Assembly: GCF_032461945.1 (NCBI RefSeq)
Contig: NZ_JAWCUD010000013.1
Coordinates: forward strand, 124,001 to 188,000
Source: Paenibacillus_E violae
GTDB lineage: Bacteria; Bacillota; Bacilli; Paenibacillales; NBRC-103111
Reading direction: 5' to 3'
Length of the DNA: 64,000 nt
In this document: piece after piece, positions 41,865 to 50,229 of the stretch
Layout of the letters: each line of letters starts with the position of its first letter
How positions within the stretch are numbered: the first letter of the stretch is position 1
Made by a program: the position numbers and the translations under genes
Notes under the pieces: generated by a model
Told to the model about the DNA's origin: nothing
What the model saw: the letters and a program-made list of their open reading frames with translations, nothing else
The model's database searches: none

Positions 41865-43297
41865 GTAAATCCGAAATTCAGCAGCTTGAATACGCCATTG
41901 ATGAGATAACGGAGATTGCTAAAGGGTTTGGGCTCGACTTCTATCCCATGAGGTACGAAATATGTCCTGCCGAAATTATCTATACGTTCGGGGCCTATGG
42001 AATGCCAACTCGTTATAGCCATTGGAGCTTCGGGAAAAATTTTCACCGTATGAAGACGCAATACGACTTGGGGTTAAGTAAAATTTACGAGTTGGTCATC
42101 AACTCCGACCCCTGCTATGCTTTTCTACTGGATGGCAACTCGCTTATTCAAAATAAGCTCATCGTCGCTCACGTGCTGGCGCACTGTGATTTTTTCAAAA
42201 ATAACGTCCGCTTCTCCAAAACGAACCGCAACATGGTCGAAAGCATGTCCGCCACGGCCGAGCGTATCAGACAATATGAAATCGAGTACGGCATTGACGA
42301 AGTCGAGCAATTCATTGACGCTGTACTCGCCATTCAAGAACATATTGATCCAGTGCTTACCCTTTCTTACAGGCAGGCGCGCAATCGCCAAGAAACCAAT
42401 AAAGCCTCAACCCCCGCTGCGAAGTCGGAAGCGACTTACGGGTATGAAGATTTATGGAGTTTGGATGCTAAAAGTAAACCTGCTCCATCAACGGATAATA
42501 AAGAGGAAGCTAAGCGCTTCCCGCCAAAGCCCGAGAAGGATATCCTGCTCTTCATTGAAGAGAATGCGCCCTATATGGAGAATTGGCAGCGGGATATTTT
42601 GACCATGCTGCGCGATGAAATGCTGTACTTCTGGCCGCAGTTGGAGACCAAAATCATGAACGAAGGCTGGGCTTCTTACTGGCATCAACGCATTTTGCGC
42701 GAGCTTGACTTGACCGAAGAAGAGACGATTGAATACTCCAAACTCAATTCGTCTGTCGTTGTGCCCTCCCGTCATACGCTGAACCCGTATTATCTGGGCG
42801 TGAAAATTTTCGAAGACATCGAAAAGCATTGGGATAATCCGACCGAAGAGGAAATACGGACGCAAGGCCGTAAAAAAGGCGAAGGACGGAGCAAAATGTT
42901 CGAGGTGCGCGAGTACGAATCCGATACCTCCTTTATCCGGAACTATTTAAACAAACCGTTAGTGGAGGAACTGGATTTATACATTTTTGAGAAGAAGGGT
43001 CCTGAGTGGAAAATCACGGATAAAACATGGGAGAATACGCGGGATCAGCTATTCGCATCGCGTGTCAACGGAGGGTTCCCTTATATTGTCGTGGAAGATG
43101 GCGACTATCAGCGCAATGGCGAACTGTATTTAAAGCATTGTTACGAAGGCGTCGAGCTGGATCTCAAATACGTCGAACGGACGCTTCCTTATATTTACAA
43201 GCTCTGGGGTAAGTCCATCCATATGCATACGGTCGTGGAAGAGAAGCCGGTTTTGTTCTCTTTTGACGGTAAAAAGCATCATCGCAGATTTCTGTAG
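41861..43297 (+). CDS. spoVR: SpoVR family protein
   Basis: A 478-residue SpoVR protein, required for normal spore cortex in B. subtilis. Seen: LEYAIDEITEIAKGFGLDFYPMRYE at the N-terminus, HVLAHCDFFKNN with a conserved His/Cys pair near residue 105, and the block MNEGWASYWHQRILRELDLT near residue 265 with the invariant EGWASYWH. The GTG start overlaps the yhbH stop as GTGA. Length and motif content are normal. The yhbH-spoVR pair commonly occurs with the PrkA kinase, which is not in this window. A terminator follows directly. Confidence 0.92.
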   Translation: MSKSEIQQLEYAIDEITEIAKGFGLDFYPMRYEICPAEIIYTFGAYGMPTRYSHWSFGKNFHRMKTQYDLGLSKIYELVINSDPCYAFLLDGNSLIQNKLIVAHVLAHCDFFKNNVRFSKTNRNMVESMSATAERIRQYEIEYGIDEVEQFIDAVLAIQEHIDPVLTLSYRQARNRQETNKASTPAAKSEATYGYEDLWSLDAKSKPAPSTDNKEEAKRFPPKPEKDILLFIEENAPYMENWQRDILTMLRDEMLYFWPQLETKIMNEGWASYWHQRILRELDLTEEETIEYSKLNSSVVVPSRHTLNPYYLGVKIFEDIEKHWDNPTEEEIRTQGRKKGEGRSKMFEVREYESDTSFIRNYLNKPLVEELDLYIFEKKGPEWKITDKTWENTRDQLFASRVNGGFPYIVVEDGDYQRNGELYLKHCYEGVELDLKYVERTLPYIYKLWGKSIHMHTVVEEKPVLFSFDGKKHHRRFL

Positions 43298-43305
43298 TGT
43301 AGAGC

Positions 43306-43341
43306 GAAAAACCTCCGAGCTTTGTGGCTTTGGAGGTTTTT
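43306..43341 (+). terminator. Terminator after spoVR
   Basis: AAAAACCTCC, loop of 15-16 nt, GGAGGTTTTT directly downstream of the spoVR stop. Its right arm also supplies the GGAGG ribosome site of the following small frame. Confidence 0.75.
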
Positions 43342-43345
43342 AAAT

Positions 43346-43540
43346 TTGAGTTTATTTTATATTGAACAGCCAGCCGCAGATAAACTCTCTACACTGATCA
43401 CGGATCTTCGTAAGAGCTTTATTGTCACCTGTTCTGTGATAAAATGCCATACCGAGGGCAATACCAAATATGTAGACGAAGTTGCTTTGATTAAAGCTAT
43501 TCAGGATCCAAAGGATGCAACTCTAGAACTGCTCCGTTAA
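43346..43540 (+). CDS. Small ORF of unknown function, possibly interrupted
   Basis: A 64-codon frame from TTG at 43346, with GGAGG about 8 nt upstream (inside the terminator's right arm). It starts MSLFYIEQPAADKLSTL and ends PKDATLELLR, then TAA. The same frame stays open after the TAA for another 31 codons (KVGIVVSHTSNEELKIELR onward, to 43636), which read like protein, so the stop may be a mutation in a gene of about 96 codons. No family recognised. The ribosome site overlapping a terminator argues that expression, if any, is weak. It could equally be the remnant of a longer gene. Confidence 0.35.
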   Translation: MSLFYIEQPAADKLSTLITDLRKSFIVTCSVIKCHTEGNTKYVDEVALIKAIQDPKDATLELLR

Positions 43541-43664
43541 AAGGTCGGTATCGTTGTGTCTCACACCTCGAATGAAGAGCTGAAGATTGAGCTCCGCGCA
43601 CTGCCCCGTCTAAATCAATGCCACCTTGATTTGTGAAGAGCAACTTCCCGCTCTCATCCAACAA

Positions 43665-43796
43665 CTACAGTTCACCACGCTTTATAGCTTCAATCATCTC
43701 TTCTGTAGAAAAAACCTTCCCTTGCTTTAAGTCTATCTCAGAAGCCTCAATCATTTGTCTAACTTCCGAATCGGAATCAAACTCACTAAAATTCAT
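43665..43796 (-). CDS. 43-residue acidic protein, antitoxin-like in size, unknown
   Basis: A short minus-strand frame with a near-perfect ribosome site (AAAGGAGG, 8 nt before ATG at 43796). The product starts MNFSEFDSDSEVRQMIEAS and ends EEMIEAIKRGEL; it is strongly acidic in its first half and predicted helical, without Cys or a membrane segment. Size, acidity and the amphipathic C-terminal helix are reminiscent of type II antitoxin tails, but no toxin gene is recognisable beside it: the downstream minus-strand frame (LDESGKLLFTNQGGIDLDG) has no start. Function is therefore left open. Confidence 0.5.
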   Translation of the reverse strand: MNFSEFDSDSEVRQMIEASEIDLKQGKVFSTEEMIEAIKRGEL

Positions 43797-43992
43797 GAGT
43801 TTCGCCTCCTTTTTGTTTAAATCATACCAAATTTAGCCCCATCTTTTCTCGTAAAAACAAACAATCAAGCCTATTTTTCCAACCGACAAAAGTAGTGCTA
43901 TTCCGACAACGTTAATCGACGGACATCCTATTCAAGGGATGTTACGCTTAAAACTCAGTTAATTGATAATAATTTTCATGTCAGGAGATGAG

Positions 43993-44211
43993 TTGAAAGT
44001 GAGAATGAATATTTTATTTAACAAGAGACCAATTTCTGTGAACTTTATCGGCACGGATCACAAACTAATTCCCTCTCTGATCAACGCTCTTCGTTATAAC
44101 AAATTTACAACGACGAACCTTGGTCATACTTTAGAGCATGTAGACTTATTTAGCTCCGAAGCCATTTTATACGCAAAGGATGGAAATAAAGCGAGAATTC
44201 CAATTTTTTAA
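43993..44211 (+). CDS. Small hypothetical protein
   Basis: A frame of about 73 codons. Start choices are TTG at 43993 (AGGAG 5 nt upstream), GTG at 43999 or ATG at 44005; I take the TTG. The product has MNILFNKRPISVNFIGTD near the N-terminus and ends NKARIPIF; it is mixed alpha/beta in look, soluble, and without a signal peptide. I do not recognise it. It is followed by a clear terminator, which supports it being a real monocistronic gene. Its AT-rich codon use differs from the neighbouring spoVR gene, which may mean recent gain. Confidence 0.5.
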   Translation: MKVRMNILFNKRPISVNFIGTDHKLIPSLINALRYNKFTTTNLGHTLEHVDLFSSEAILYAKDGNKARIPIF

Positions 44212-44236
44212 TAGGATTAGGATTGGTACATACAAG

Positions 44237-44286
44237 AAAAGCCTATTCGCTAGAGTGACTCCTTCACTTTACGGATGGGCTTTTTT
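44237..44286 (+). terminator. Terminator after the small hypothetical gene
   Basis: AAAAGCCTATTCG pairs with CGGATGGGCTTTT (two or three G-U pairs) around a structured loop, followed by TTTTTT. Confidence 0.7.
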
Positions 44287-44364
44287 CGTGCGGCTTAGCA
44301 TAATTTATTTCTGAGTTTCATAGACTAATAGAAATAAAATGATTGAAATGATAGGAGTTGCCTT

Positions 44365-45156
44365 ATGTATACGATCCGTCTTGCCAAAAATAAAGCAGCC
44401 TCCCTACTTATCTATATCCTAATTATGATAACTAGTTTCATATGGACCATCGTCTGGGGGACTCATGGACATGTCCGACCGCCGAACCTCCCCATTTCCG
44501 AGTATCGCGTCGATCAGGCAAGCAATGGCGTTACCCTTCACACGATCAGAACTCCGCCGCAAAATATAGGGCTCAAGGCTATCACCGCGAATATCACGGA
44601 CCTGAGCGATAATGGGATCAACGGCGGTTTCTTCTGGCAGGGTTATCTGCTAAGCATTGCCGTCATTAACGACCTCCCGGTCAAAGGGCAGCCCGGCGAT
44701 TACGGCTCCGGCTGGTTTAATATCGACCGCAAACGAGGGACATTGGTCTGGGATGAAAAGGCACAAACTTTCACGATTCAAGTGGTCGAAAACGCCAACG
44801 AGCTGAAAGTCATGGATCGAAACCATTACTGGGCCCAAGGCGGTGTGAGCATGGGACTGACGAACCCGGACGGTTGGGCGGCCCAGGCGGATTCGGAAGA
44901 GATGCCGGTCATTAACGAGAAGCGCATGCGCTCAGGTATCGTGTACGACAGGAACAATAATGTGTACCTGGTCGTAGCGCCTACACCATGCACAGGTGAA
45001 CAATTCCGCACAGCCATACTGGAGCAGGTGGGGAGCGGTCAGCTCGTGGACGGTCTTTTCCTTGACGGCGATGGTTCCTCGCAGCTCAAGGTCGCAGATT
45101 ACCTGCTGCCCGGCGATCATCGCGAGGTGTATCAGATGATTACGCTGCTGAAGTAA
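44365..45156 (+). CDS. Phosphodiester glycosidase (NAGPA-like) family protein, membrane-anchored
   Basis: A 263-residue protein with one N-terminal membrane segment (LLIYILIMITSFIWTIVWG, about residues 14-32) and an exported domain of the NAGPA/DUF2233 type: GINGGFFWQG near residue 73 and LFLDGDGSSQL near residue 235, the two family landmarks (NGGFF and DGGGS-like). Members cleave GlcNAc-1-phosphodiesters; bacterial ones are thought to act on cell-envelope glycans. The canonical DGGGSS is DGDGSS here. ATG at 44365 follows GATAGGAG. It is monocistronic, with a terminator before it and a repeat element after it. Substrate unknown. Confidence 0.75.
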   Translation: MYTIRLAKNKAASLLIYILIMITSFIWTIVWGTHGHVRPPNLPISEYRVDQASNGVTLHTIRTPPQNIGLKAITANITDLSDNGINGGFFWQGYLLSIAVINDLPVKGQPGDYGSGWFNIDRKRGTLVWDEKAQTFTIQVVENANELKVMDRNHYWAQGGVSMGLTNPDGWAAQADSEEMPVINEKRMRSGIVYDRNNNVYLVVAPTPCTGEQFRTAILEQVGSGQLVDGLFLDGDGSSQLKVADYLLPGDHREVYQMITLLK

Positions 45157-45216
45157 GTGAAGTCGGAGGGACAAGCCCCTGAGCATGAATGTAAAAATGA
45201 ACAGGAAAAATAGAGG

Positions 45217-45396
45217 AGGGAACTAGGGTCCGCTATTTCGGCAAAATTAACCCATGAAGCTGCTGAAGCGGAACTACAGGGACTTATTTCTGGCCAATAC
45301 CCGTATCTCGCCATAAAATCGGCCAAATAAAGGACCACAGTTCCCGTCCAGCCGCAAAAGAGCTGTTTCGCGGGCAAATAACGCCCTGTAGTTCCC
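45217..45396. repeat. Dispersed four-unit palindromic element, copy D
   Basis: Units at about 45217-45241 (forward, GGAACTAGGGTCCGCTATTT), 45268-45292 (forward), 45324-45346 (inverted) and 45374-45396 (inverted, AAATAACGCCCTGTAGTTCC). Unit starts are about 51, 56 and 50 bp apart. It occupies the gap between two convergent genes, and no other terminator is obvious there, so it may also serve as one through its long-range pairing. Confidence 0.75.
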
Positions 45397-45459
45397 CTCG
45401 AGCCGAGAGGGAGGCCGAAAAAAAAGAATCCCCGCTAACAAACCGCGGGAATTCCATTT

Positions 45460-46290
45460 TTAGAACGGCACGTTGTCCGGATCAGGCCCGATTCGTTTGT
45501 TCTGGTTCAACGAATCCACGAGAGCCATATCCTCAGCGCTCAGCTCAAAATCAAAGATATTCGCATTCTCGCGAATCCGATGCGCTGTCACCGATTTCGG
45601 AATCGTGACGACACCGTTCTGTATGTCCCAACGCAGCACGATTTGAGCCGCCGATTTCCCATGCTTGGCCGCGAGCTGCGACAGCACCGGATGATCGAGA
45701 TTGCCCTGCATCAGCGGGCTCCAAGCTTCCAGCTGAATGTTATTCTCGCGAGTGAAGGCGAGCAGTTCTTTTTGCGCCAGCTGCGGATGGTACTCGACTT
45801 GGTTCACAGCAGGTACGACACCTGTATCCTCAATCACATGCTGCAAATGATGAATTTGAAAATTGCTAACGCCGATCGCGCGGACATGTCCTTCTTTGTG
45901 CAAATGAACAAGGGCTTTCCAAGTTTCCCTATACGTCGCCGGTTTAGCCCAGTGAACTAAATACAGATCGATCGTCTCGAGGCCGAGCCGTTTGCGGCTT
46001 GCTTCAAAGGCCTGCAGGGTGGACTCATAGCCCTGATCGGAGTTCCACACTTTGGTGGTGACGAAAATCTCGTCGCGCGGCACACCGCTTTCACGCAGCC
46101 CTTGACCAACACCTTCTTCATTCTGATAGATTGCGGCCGTATCAATACTTCGGTAACCCAGTTGAAGGGCTGTTTTCACAGCGTTAATGACTTCCTGACC
46201 TTCTTTGCTTTTCCAAACACCTAGTCCTAACCATGGCATATGCACGCCATTATTGAGTTGAACACCTTGAGTAAATGCTTGCGTCGACAT
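45460..46290 (-). CDS. Aldo/keto reductase, YvgN/YtbE-like
   Basis: NADPH-dependent reductase of the 2,5-diketogluconate reductase/YvgN subgroup, about 276 residues. Tetrad: SIDTAAIYQNEEGVG (Asp, Tyr), FVTTKVWN (Lys) and DLYLVHWAKP (His). Other family blocks are AIGVSNFQIHHLQ, VNQVEYHPQLAQ and VTIPKSVTAHRIREN. Characterised relatives reduce methylglyoxal and other aldehydes. Start: ATG at 46290 has GGAGGG 8 nt upstream; the ATG at 46347 has none. It lies about 85 nt after pncB on the same strand and could be the tail of the NAD operon; a supply of NADP(H)-using enzyme there is a loose link only. Confidence 0.88.
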   Translation of the reverse strand: MSTQAFTQGVQLNNGVHMPWLGLGVWKSKEGQEVINAVKTALQLGYRSIDTAAIYQNEEGVGQGLRESGVPRDEIFVTTKVWNSDQGYESTLQAFEASRKRLGLETIDLYLVHWAKPATYRETWKALVHLHKEGHVRAIGVSNFQIHHLQHVIEDTGVVPAVNQVEYHPQLAQKELLAFTRENNIQLEAWSPLMQGNLDHPVLSQLAAKHGKSAAQIVLRWDIQNGVVTIPKSVTAHRIRENANIFDFELSAEDMALVDSLNQNKRIGPDPDNVPF

Positions 46291-46375
46291 TAGATAATCC
46301 CTCCATCGGTTCATAGGATATGACGGCTCTTGAAAGAGTACGCACAATCCCTATCATACCACTTGGGGTATCCAA

Positions 46376-47833
46376 TTACATAATGGTATGCGCATGGATC
46401 AAATTCATTTTCAGCTCCCATAGCTCCGTGCTTAAGTTCACACGATAACCTTCCGGGTTGAGTTTGCGCAAATATTGCGGCCAAAACGTGCGGATTTGCT
46501 CCTTATGATACGCCCGAATCTCATCCAACGTAGGCAGCTCATAGACAAGCTCGCCTCCCGCATAAATCGGCTTAAGCAGCGGAACCGCTTCATAGTCCTC
46601 AATATACTTGTAGATATACGTATGCGTGGGATCAAACAACTTCACTCGCTCGCCGCGCTGAATATCGACCTCGTGCTCCATGGCCAGGTAATCGGCTTCC
46701 GCTTTACCGGTTTTTTTGTTGATAATCCGGTAGGCTTCCTTGAAGCCGGGATTGGACACTTTCTCGGGGTTGCCCGAAATTTTGATAACCGGCTCGAACT
46801 CGCCGTTTTTCTCCAGGGCAACAAGCTTGTAAACCCCACCGAGCGCAGGCTGATCGGCAGCGGTAATGAGCTGGGTGCCTACGCCCCAGACATCGATTTT
46901 GGCACCTTGGGCTTTCAGCCCCTCGATGATATTCTCATCGAGATCGTTCGAGGCGACGATCGCCACCTCGGGAAAGCCCGCCTCATCCAGCATATGCCTC
47001 GCCTGCTGGGATAAATACGCCAAATCGCCGCTGTCGAGGCGAATGGCGTTCATACGCTTGCCTTGCTGCTGCAGCATGCGCGCGATCTTTATGGCGTTCG
47101 GCACGCCGCTGCGCAGCGTGTCGTACGTATCCACGAGCAGCGTCACTTGCTCCGGCAGTGCCTCAGCATACACACGGAAAGCTTCCTCTTCCGTGTCGAA
47201 GGCCTGCACCCACGCGTGCGCATGGGTGCCCTTGGTCGGGATGCCGAACAGCATCCCGGCCCGCAAGTTCGACGTCGCGTGGAAGCCCGCGATGTAAGCG
47301 GCTCTTGCGCCCCAGATCGCGGCGTCAGCCTCTTGGGCGCGTCGGGTCCCGAACTCGAGCAGCACCTCGTTCGGGACGACCTGTTTAATCCGCGAAGCTT
47401 TCGTCGCGATAAGCGTCTGGTAGTTCACGAAGTTGAGAATCGCCGTCTCTACAAACTGCGCCTCAAAGATGCTGGCGACTACGCGCACAAGCGGCACGTT
47501 CGGGAAAACGAGCGTACCTTCCGGTACGCATTGCAAGTCGCCGCTGAACTTGAACGCGCGCAGCGCCTCAAGAAAGTCTTCGCGGTAATGCTCTTCCTGT
47601 TCCCGCAGATAAGCAATTTCATCATCCCCGAAATGCAGGTGCTTAATATAATGAACGAGCCGCTCCAAGCCGGCAAAAACAGCGTATCCGCCGTCAAACG
47701 GCAGCTTGCGGAAATACACCTCGAAAACGGCTTTCTCTTGATAAGTGCCTTTCAGCCAATGCGCGTACATCATATTGATTTGATATTTATCTGTGTGCAG
47801 CGTTAAATTTTCATAATTCTTCTCGTATTTCAT
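46376..47833 (-). CDS. pncB: Nicotinate phosphoribosyltransferase
   Basis: First committed step of nicotinate salvage: nicotinate + PRPP + ATP to nicotinate mononucleotide. The 485-residue protein shows TDKYQINMMYAHW at the N-terminus, EFGTRRAQEADAAIWGARAAYIAGF with the catalytic region near residue 160, AIRLDSGDLAYLSQQARHMLD near 265, and KVDVWGVGTQL-like GAKIDVWGVGTQLITA near 315. This is the long bacterial form. It follows nadE by 6 nt in the order nrtR-pncA-nadE-pncB, so the whole Preiss-Handler salvage set except NadD is here. Confidence 0.92.
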   Translation of the reverse strand: MKYEKNYENLTLHTDKYQINMMYAHWLKGTYQEKAVFEVYFRKLPFDGGYAVFAGLERLVHYIKHLHFGDDEIAYLREQEEHYREDFLEALRAFKFSGDLQCVPEGTLVFPNVPLVRVVASIFEAQFVETAILNFVNYQTLIATKASRIKQVVPNEVLLEFGTRRAQEADAAIWGARAAYIAGFHATSNLRAGMLFGIPTKGTHAHAWVQAFDTEEEAFRVYAEALPEQVTLLVDTYDTLRSGVPNAIKIARMLQQQGKRMNAIRLDSGDLAYLSQQARHMLDEAGFPEVAIVASNDLDENIIEGLKAQGAKIDVWGVGTQLITAADQPALGGVYKLVALEKNGEFEPVIKISGNPEKVSNPGFKEAYRIINKKTGKAEADYLAMEHEVDIQRGERVKLFDPTHTYIYKYIEDYEAVPLLKPIYAGGELVYELPTLDEIRAYHKEQIRTFWPQYLRKLNPEGYRVNLSTELWELKMNLIHAHTIM

Positions 47834-47839
47834 ATAGGA

Positions 47840-48673
47840 TCATCCTTTCCACCAAGTGTCGTAGCAGGTTACCGGTCCTCTGCGCTTATGTTCCGTAATC
47901 GTATAGCGTTCCTCAATTTTCTGAGCGATATCAGCAGGAACGGGACGGCCCTCCAAATAGGTATCCAATTGCACGTAGCTAACACCAAGGGCTTCTTCAT
48001 CCGGAAGACCCGGCTTCAAATCCTCCAAGTCAGCCGTAGGCTTTTTCAAATACAAATGCTCCGGACATCCCAGCCGCTTGAGCAGTTCCCTGCCTTGCCG
48101 CTTATCGAGCCCATAGAGGGGAGCCACATCGCAGGCGCCATCCCCATGTTTCGTATAAAAGCCCGTAATAGCCTCAGCGGCGTGATCCGTCCCTAGGACC
48201 AAAAGCCCGTAATGCGCAGCTAAATCATACTGCACCTTCATACGCTCGCGAGCCTTGACGTTCCCTTTATGAAAATCACTCAGCGTTTCGCCTGTCGCTT
48301 CCGCAAATTGCTTCACCGATGCATCAACGGCCGATTGAATATTGACCGTGACAACTCGGCTTGCCGCAATGAACTGAATGGCTGCCTGTGCGTCATCTTC
48401 ATCTTTTTGGATGCCATAGGGCAGTCTAACCGCCATAAACTGATAAGCATCCTTGCCGCTTTCCGCATTCATTTCATCGATCGCCATTTGAGCCAGCTTG
48501 CCTGCTAATGTGGAGTCTTGGCCTCCGGACATGCCCAGCACGTAGCCTTTGGCTCCTGTATAGCGCAGATACTCTTTAAGAAACTGGGTACGGCGTTGGA
48601 TTTCGTTTTCCGCGTTAATTTCGCTTTCTACATGCAATATGGCTTGAATTTCAGCTTGTGTCGTATGTGACAT
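47840..48673 (-). CDS. nadE: Ammonia-dependent NAD synthetase
   Basis: Last step of NAD synthesis: amidation of nicotinate adenine dinucleotide with ammonia and ATP. The 277-residue length fits the short, NH3-dependent form (B. subtilis NadE 272). Seen: the P-loop VLGMSGGQDSTLAGKLAQ, VLGTDHAAEAITGFYTKHGDGACDVAPL and KRQGRELLKRLG. Start: ATG at 48673 has AAGGAG 9 nt upstream; the ATG at 48712 lacks a site. It lies between pncA (about 60 nt upstream) and pncB (6 nt downstream). Confidence 0.93.
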   Translation of the reverse strand: MSHTTQAEIQAILHVESEINAENEIQRRTQFLKEYLRYTGAKGYVLGMSGGQDSTLAGKLAQMAIDEMNAESGKDAYQFMAVRLPYGIQKDEDDAQAAIQFIAASRVVTVNIQSAVDASVKQFAEATGETLSDFHKGNVKARERMKVQYDLAAHYGLLVLGTDHAAEAITGFYTKHGDGACDVAPLYGLDKRQGRELLKRLGCPEHLYLKKPTADLEDLKPGLPDEEALGVSYVQLDTYLEGRPVPADIAQKIEERYTITEHKRRGPVTCYDTWWKG

Positions 48674-48736
48674 TGGGAACATCTCCTTCATTATATTGGA
48701 TGATCCTAGCATTCCTGTTAATGCTGCTGTTTCATA

Positions 48737-49279
48737 CTACCAACCGCGAACAACTTTAGCCCCAAGTGTGCTTTCAAAATGCTGCAAAGCCCATGCATGG
48801 CCTTGGCTGTTAAAGCTGGCAACCGCGTCCTCATGGATCACGATGTCAAAGCCTTTATTGTAAGCATCCACCGCTGTGTGCAGCACGCAAATATCTGTAC
48901 AGACGCCGATCAGATGAAGTTCCTGAATGCCTCTGGCTCTGAGCTTCAGCTCCAAATCCGTACCGCAGAAGGCGCTGTATCTCGTTTTATCCATCCAATA
49001 AATATTGTTCTTATACTGCTCATAGACGGTATTCAACCTGCCGTATAAATCGCGGCCCGCTGTGCCGCGGATATTGTGCGGCGGGAACAGCTTCGTCTCC
49101 GGATGATACGGATCTTGTTCATCATGCAGATCCACCGCCATAACGACGAAATCCTGCTGCTCTACGAACGCTTCCGTGATTTCACACATCCGGTTTTCTA
49201 TCGCAATGCCCGGCTCCCCGCAAGGAAGCTTCCCGTCAACAAAATCGACCGTATAATCAATAATAATCAATGCTTTCAT
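48737..49279 (-). CDS. pncA: Nicotinamidase
   Basis: Isochorismatase-fold cysteine hydrolase converting nicotinamide to nicotinate. Catalytic Asp near residue 8 (IIIDYTVDFVDG), a metal-site segment (VDLHDEQDPYHPETKLFPPHN), the Lys of KTRYSAFCGTDL, and the cis-peptide plus nucleophile block HLIGVCTDICVLHTA with the catalytic Cys. 180 residues is normal. Start: ATG at 49279 has AAGGAG 9 nt upstream; TTG at 49288 overlaps the site. It is the first enzyme gene after nrtR, with a candidate operator at 49299-49334 just upstream. Function is supported by the salvage neighbours. Confidence 0.92.
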   Translation of the reverse strand: MKALIIIDYTVDFVDGKLPCGEPGIAIENRMCEITEAFVEQQDFVVMAVDLHDEQDPYHPETKLFPPHNIRGTAGRDLYGRLNTVYEQYKNNIYWMDKTRYSAFCGTDLELKLRARGIQELHLIGVCTDICVLHTAVDAYNKGFDIVIHEDAVASFNSQGHAWALQHFESTLGAKVVRGW

Positions 49280-49298
49280 CTTAACCAACTCCTTGATT

Positions 49299-49334
49299 TA
49301 GTATATTTGATACTATTAATAAGACAATATCAAA
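49299..49334. promoter_or_regulatory. Candidate NrtR operator before pncA
   Basis: TAGTAT/ATACTA (49299-49315) and TTTGATA/TATCAAA (49306-49334) form overlapping inverted repeats between nrtR and pncA. A further TTTGATATT lies at 50157-50165 in front of nrtR itself, fitting autoregulation. Assignment to NrtR rests on position and repetition. Confidence 0.4.
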
Positions 49335-49349
49335 GGGTAAAAGAGAGGC

Positions 49350-50117
49350 CTAGCTGTAAATGGACAGCTGAGGCACATAATCGGTGAAACGGTAGAGCTG
49401 AGCCGCACGTTGGGAATACCGATTTGACATTTTCCCTTGTCCGTTGTGGTCCAGAACCTCTTCAATAATCCCTTTGCGGCTCTGTGTAGATGTAATTTTA
49501 CGGATAAAATTCCGCTCGTTGAAGGTCGGGACAACCGTCTGAATCACTTGATACAATTCACTGATTGTGAATTCCTCGGACAAAAACTCTTTGGCAATCG
49601 TTGTCGTGAGCATCTTCGTCTGAATTTGGGCAAGCGCATCACGAACGATGATTTCGTGGTCAAACGCAAGATCCATCGCGAGGGCTTCCTCCACAGGAAA
49701 CAATCGGACATCTGCGGCATCATCTGCGGCTTGGCGCTTCTCCAGAAAGCGCTCATGCACTAATGCGAAGAATGCGTGGGAGATGATCCACCCCCGAGGA
49801 TCGCGTTTCGGCGTGCTGTACACGTTGAAATAGGCAAGGTGGACATCGGAAACTCCCGTTTCCTCCGTCAGCTCACGCCGCGCGCTCTCCTGAATCGTCT
49901 CGTTTTCGGACGAGAATCCGCCTGGCAGCGCCCATTGTCCTTCGAAAGGCCACTGCTTTCTTTGAATGAGCAGCACTTGCAGCTCTCTATGCGGGAGCGA
50001 CTTCTTCGTGGAATCCTTGCCTTCGGAAGTGATGGTGAAGATCACGATGTCGGCAGGCGCACCGTCTGGCGTACGATATTTGCTGGCTTGATAATTGCTT
50101 TCATTTTCTGCGTTCAA
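49350..50117 (-). CDS. nrtR: NrtR-like NUDIX regulator of NAD metabolism
   Basis: The N-terminal NUDIX domain (about residues 20-160) has LLIQRKQWPFEGQWALPGGF and a NUDIX box running from GGF to REL-x2-ETG (ESARRELTEETG). The C-terminal winged helix (about 175-250) includes FTISELYQVIQTVVPTF and RNFIRKI. This is the NrtR/COG4111 layout, in which the NUDIX part binds ADP-ribose derivatives and the wing represses NAD genes. Start: TTG at 50115-50117 has an extended ribosome site (AGCAGGTGATC); GTG at 50126 overlaps that site. It stands directly upstream of pncA-nadE-pncB, which settles the likely regulon. It may keep catalytic ability as the NUDIX box looks nearly complete. Confidence 0.87.
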   Translation of the reverse strand: MNAENESNYQASKYRTPDGAPADIVIFTITSEGKDSTKKSLPHRELQVLLIQRKQWPFEGQWALPGGFSSENETIQESARRELTEETGVSDVHLAYFNVYSTPKRDPRGWIISHAFFALVHERFLEKRQAADDAADVRLFPVEEALAMDLAFDHEIIVRDALAQIQTKMLTTTIAKEFLSEEFTISELYQVIQTVVPTFNERNFIRKITSTQSRKGIIEEVLDHNGQGKMSNRYSQRAAQLYRFTDYVPQLSIYS

Positions 50118-50229
50118 GGCGATCACCTGCTTGGATGCGATTAATCATATTGTCGTTTTGATATTTTCATTATGACATATTAAAATGACGCGCGCAACAG
50201 TTTTTTTCTGAATAACAAATCGCAACAGC

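Noticed and set aside
43573..43664. Toxin partner downstream of the 43-residue acidic gene (frame with LDESGKLLFTNQGGIDLDG)
   Set aside because: The frame follows the TAG directly but has only TTG codons without a ribosome site, and matches no toxin I know.
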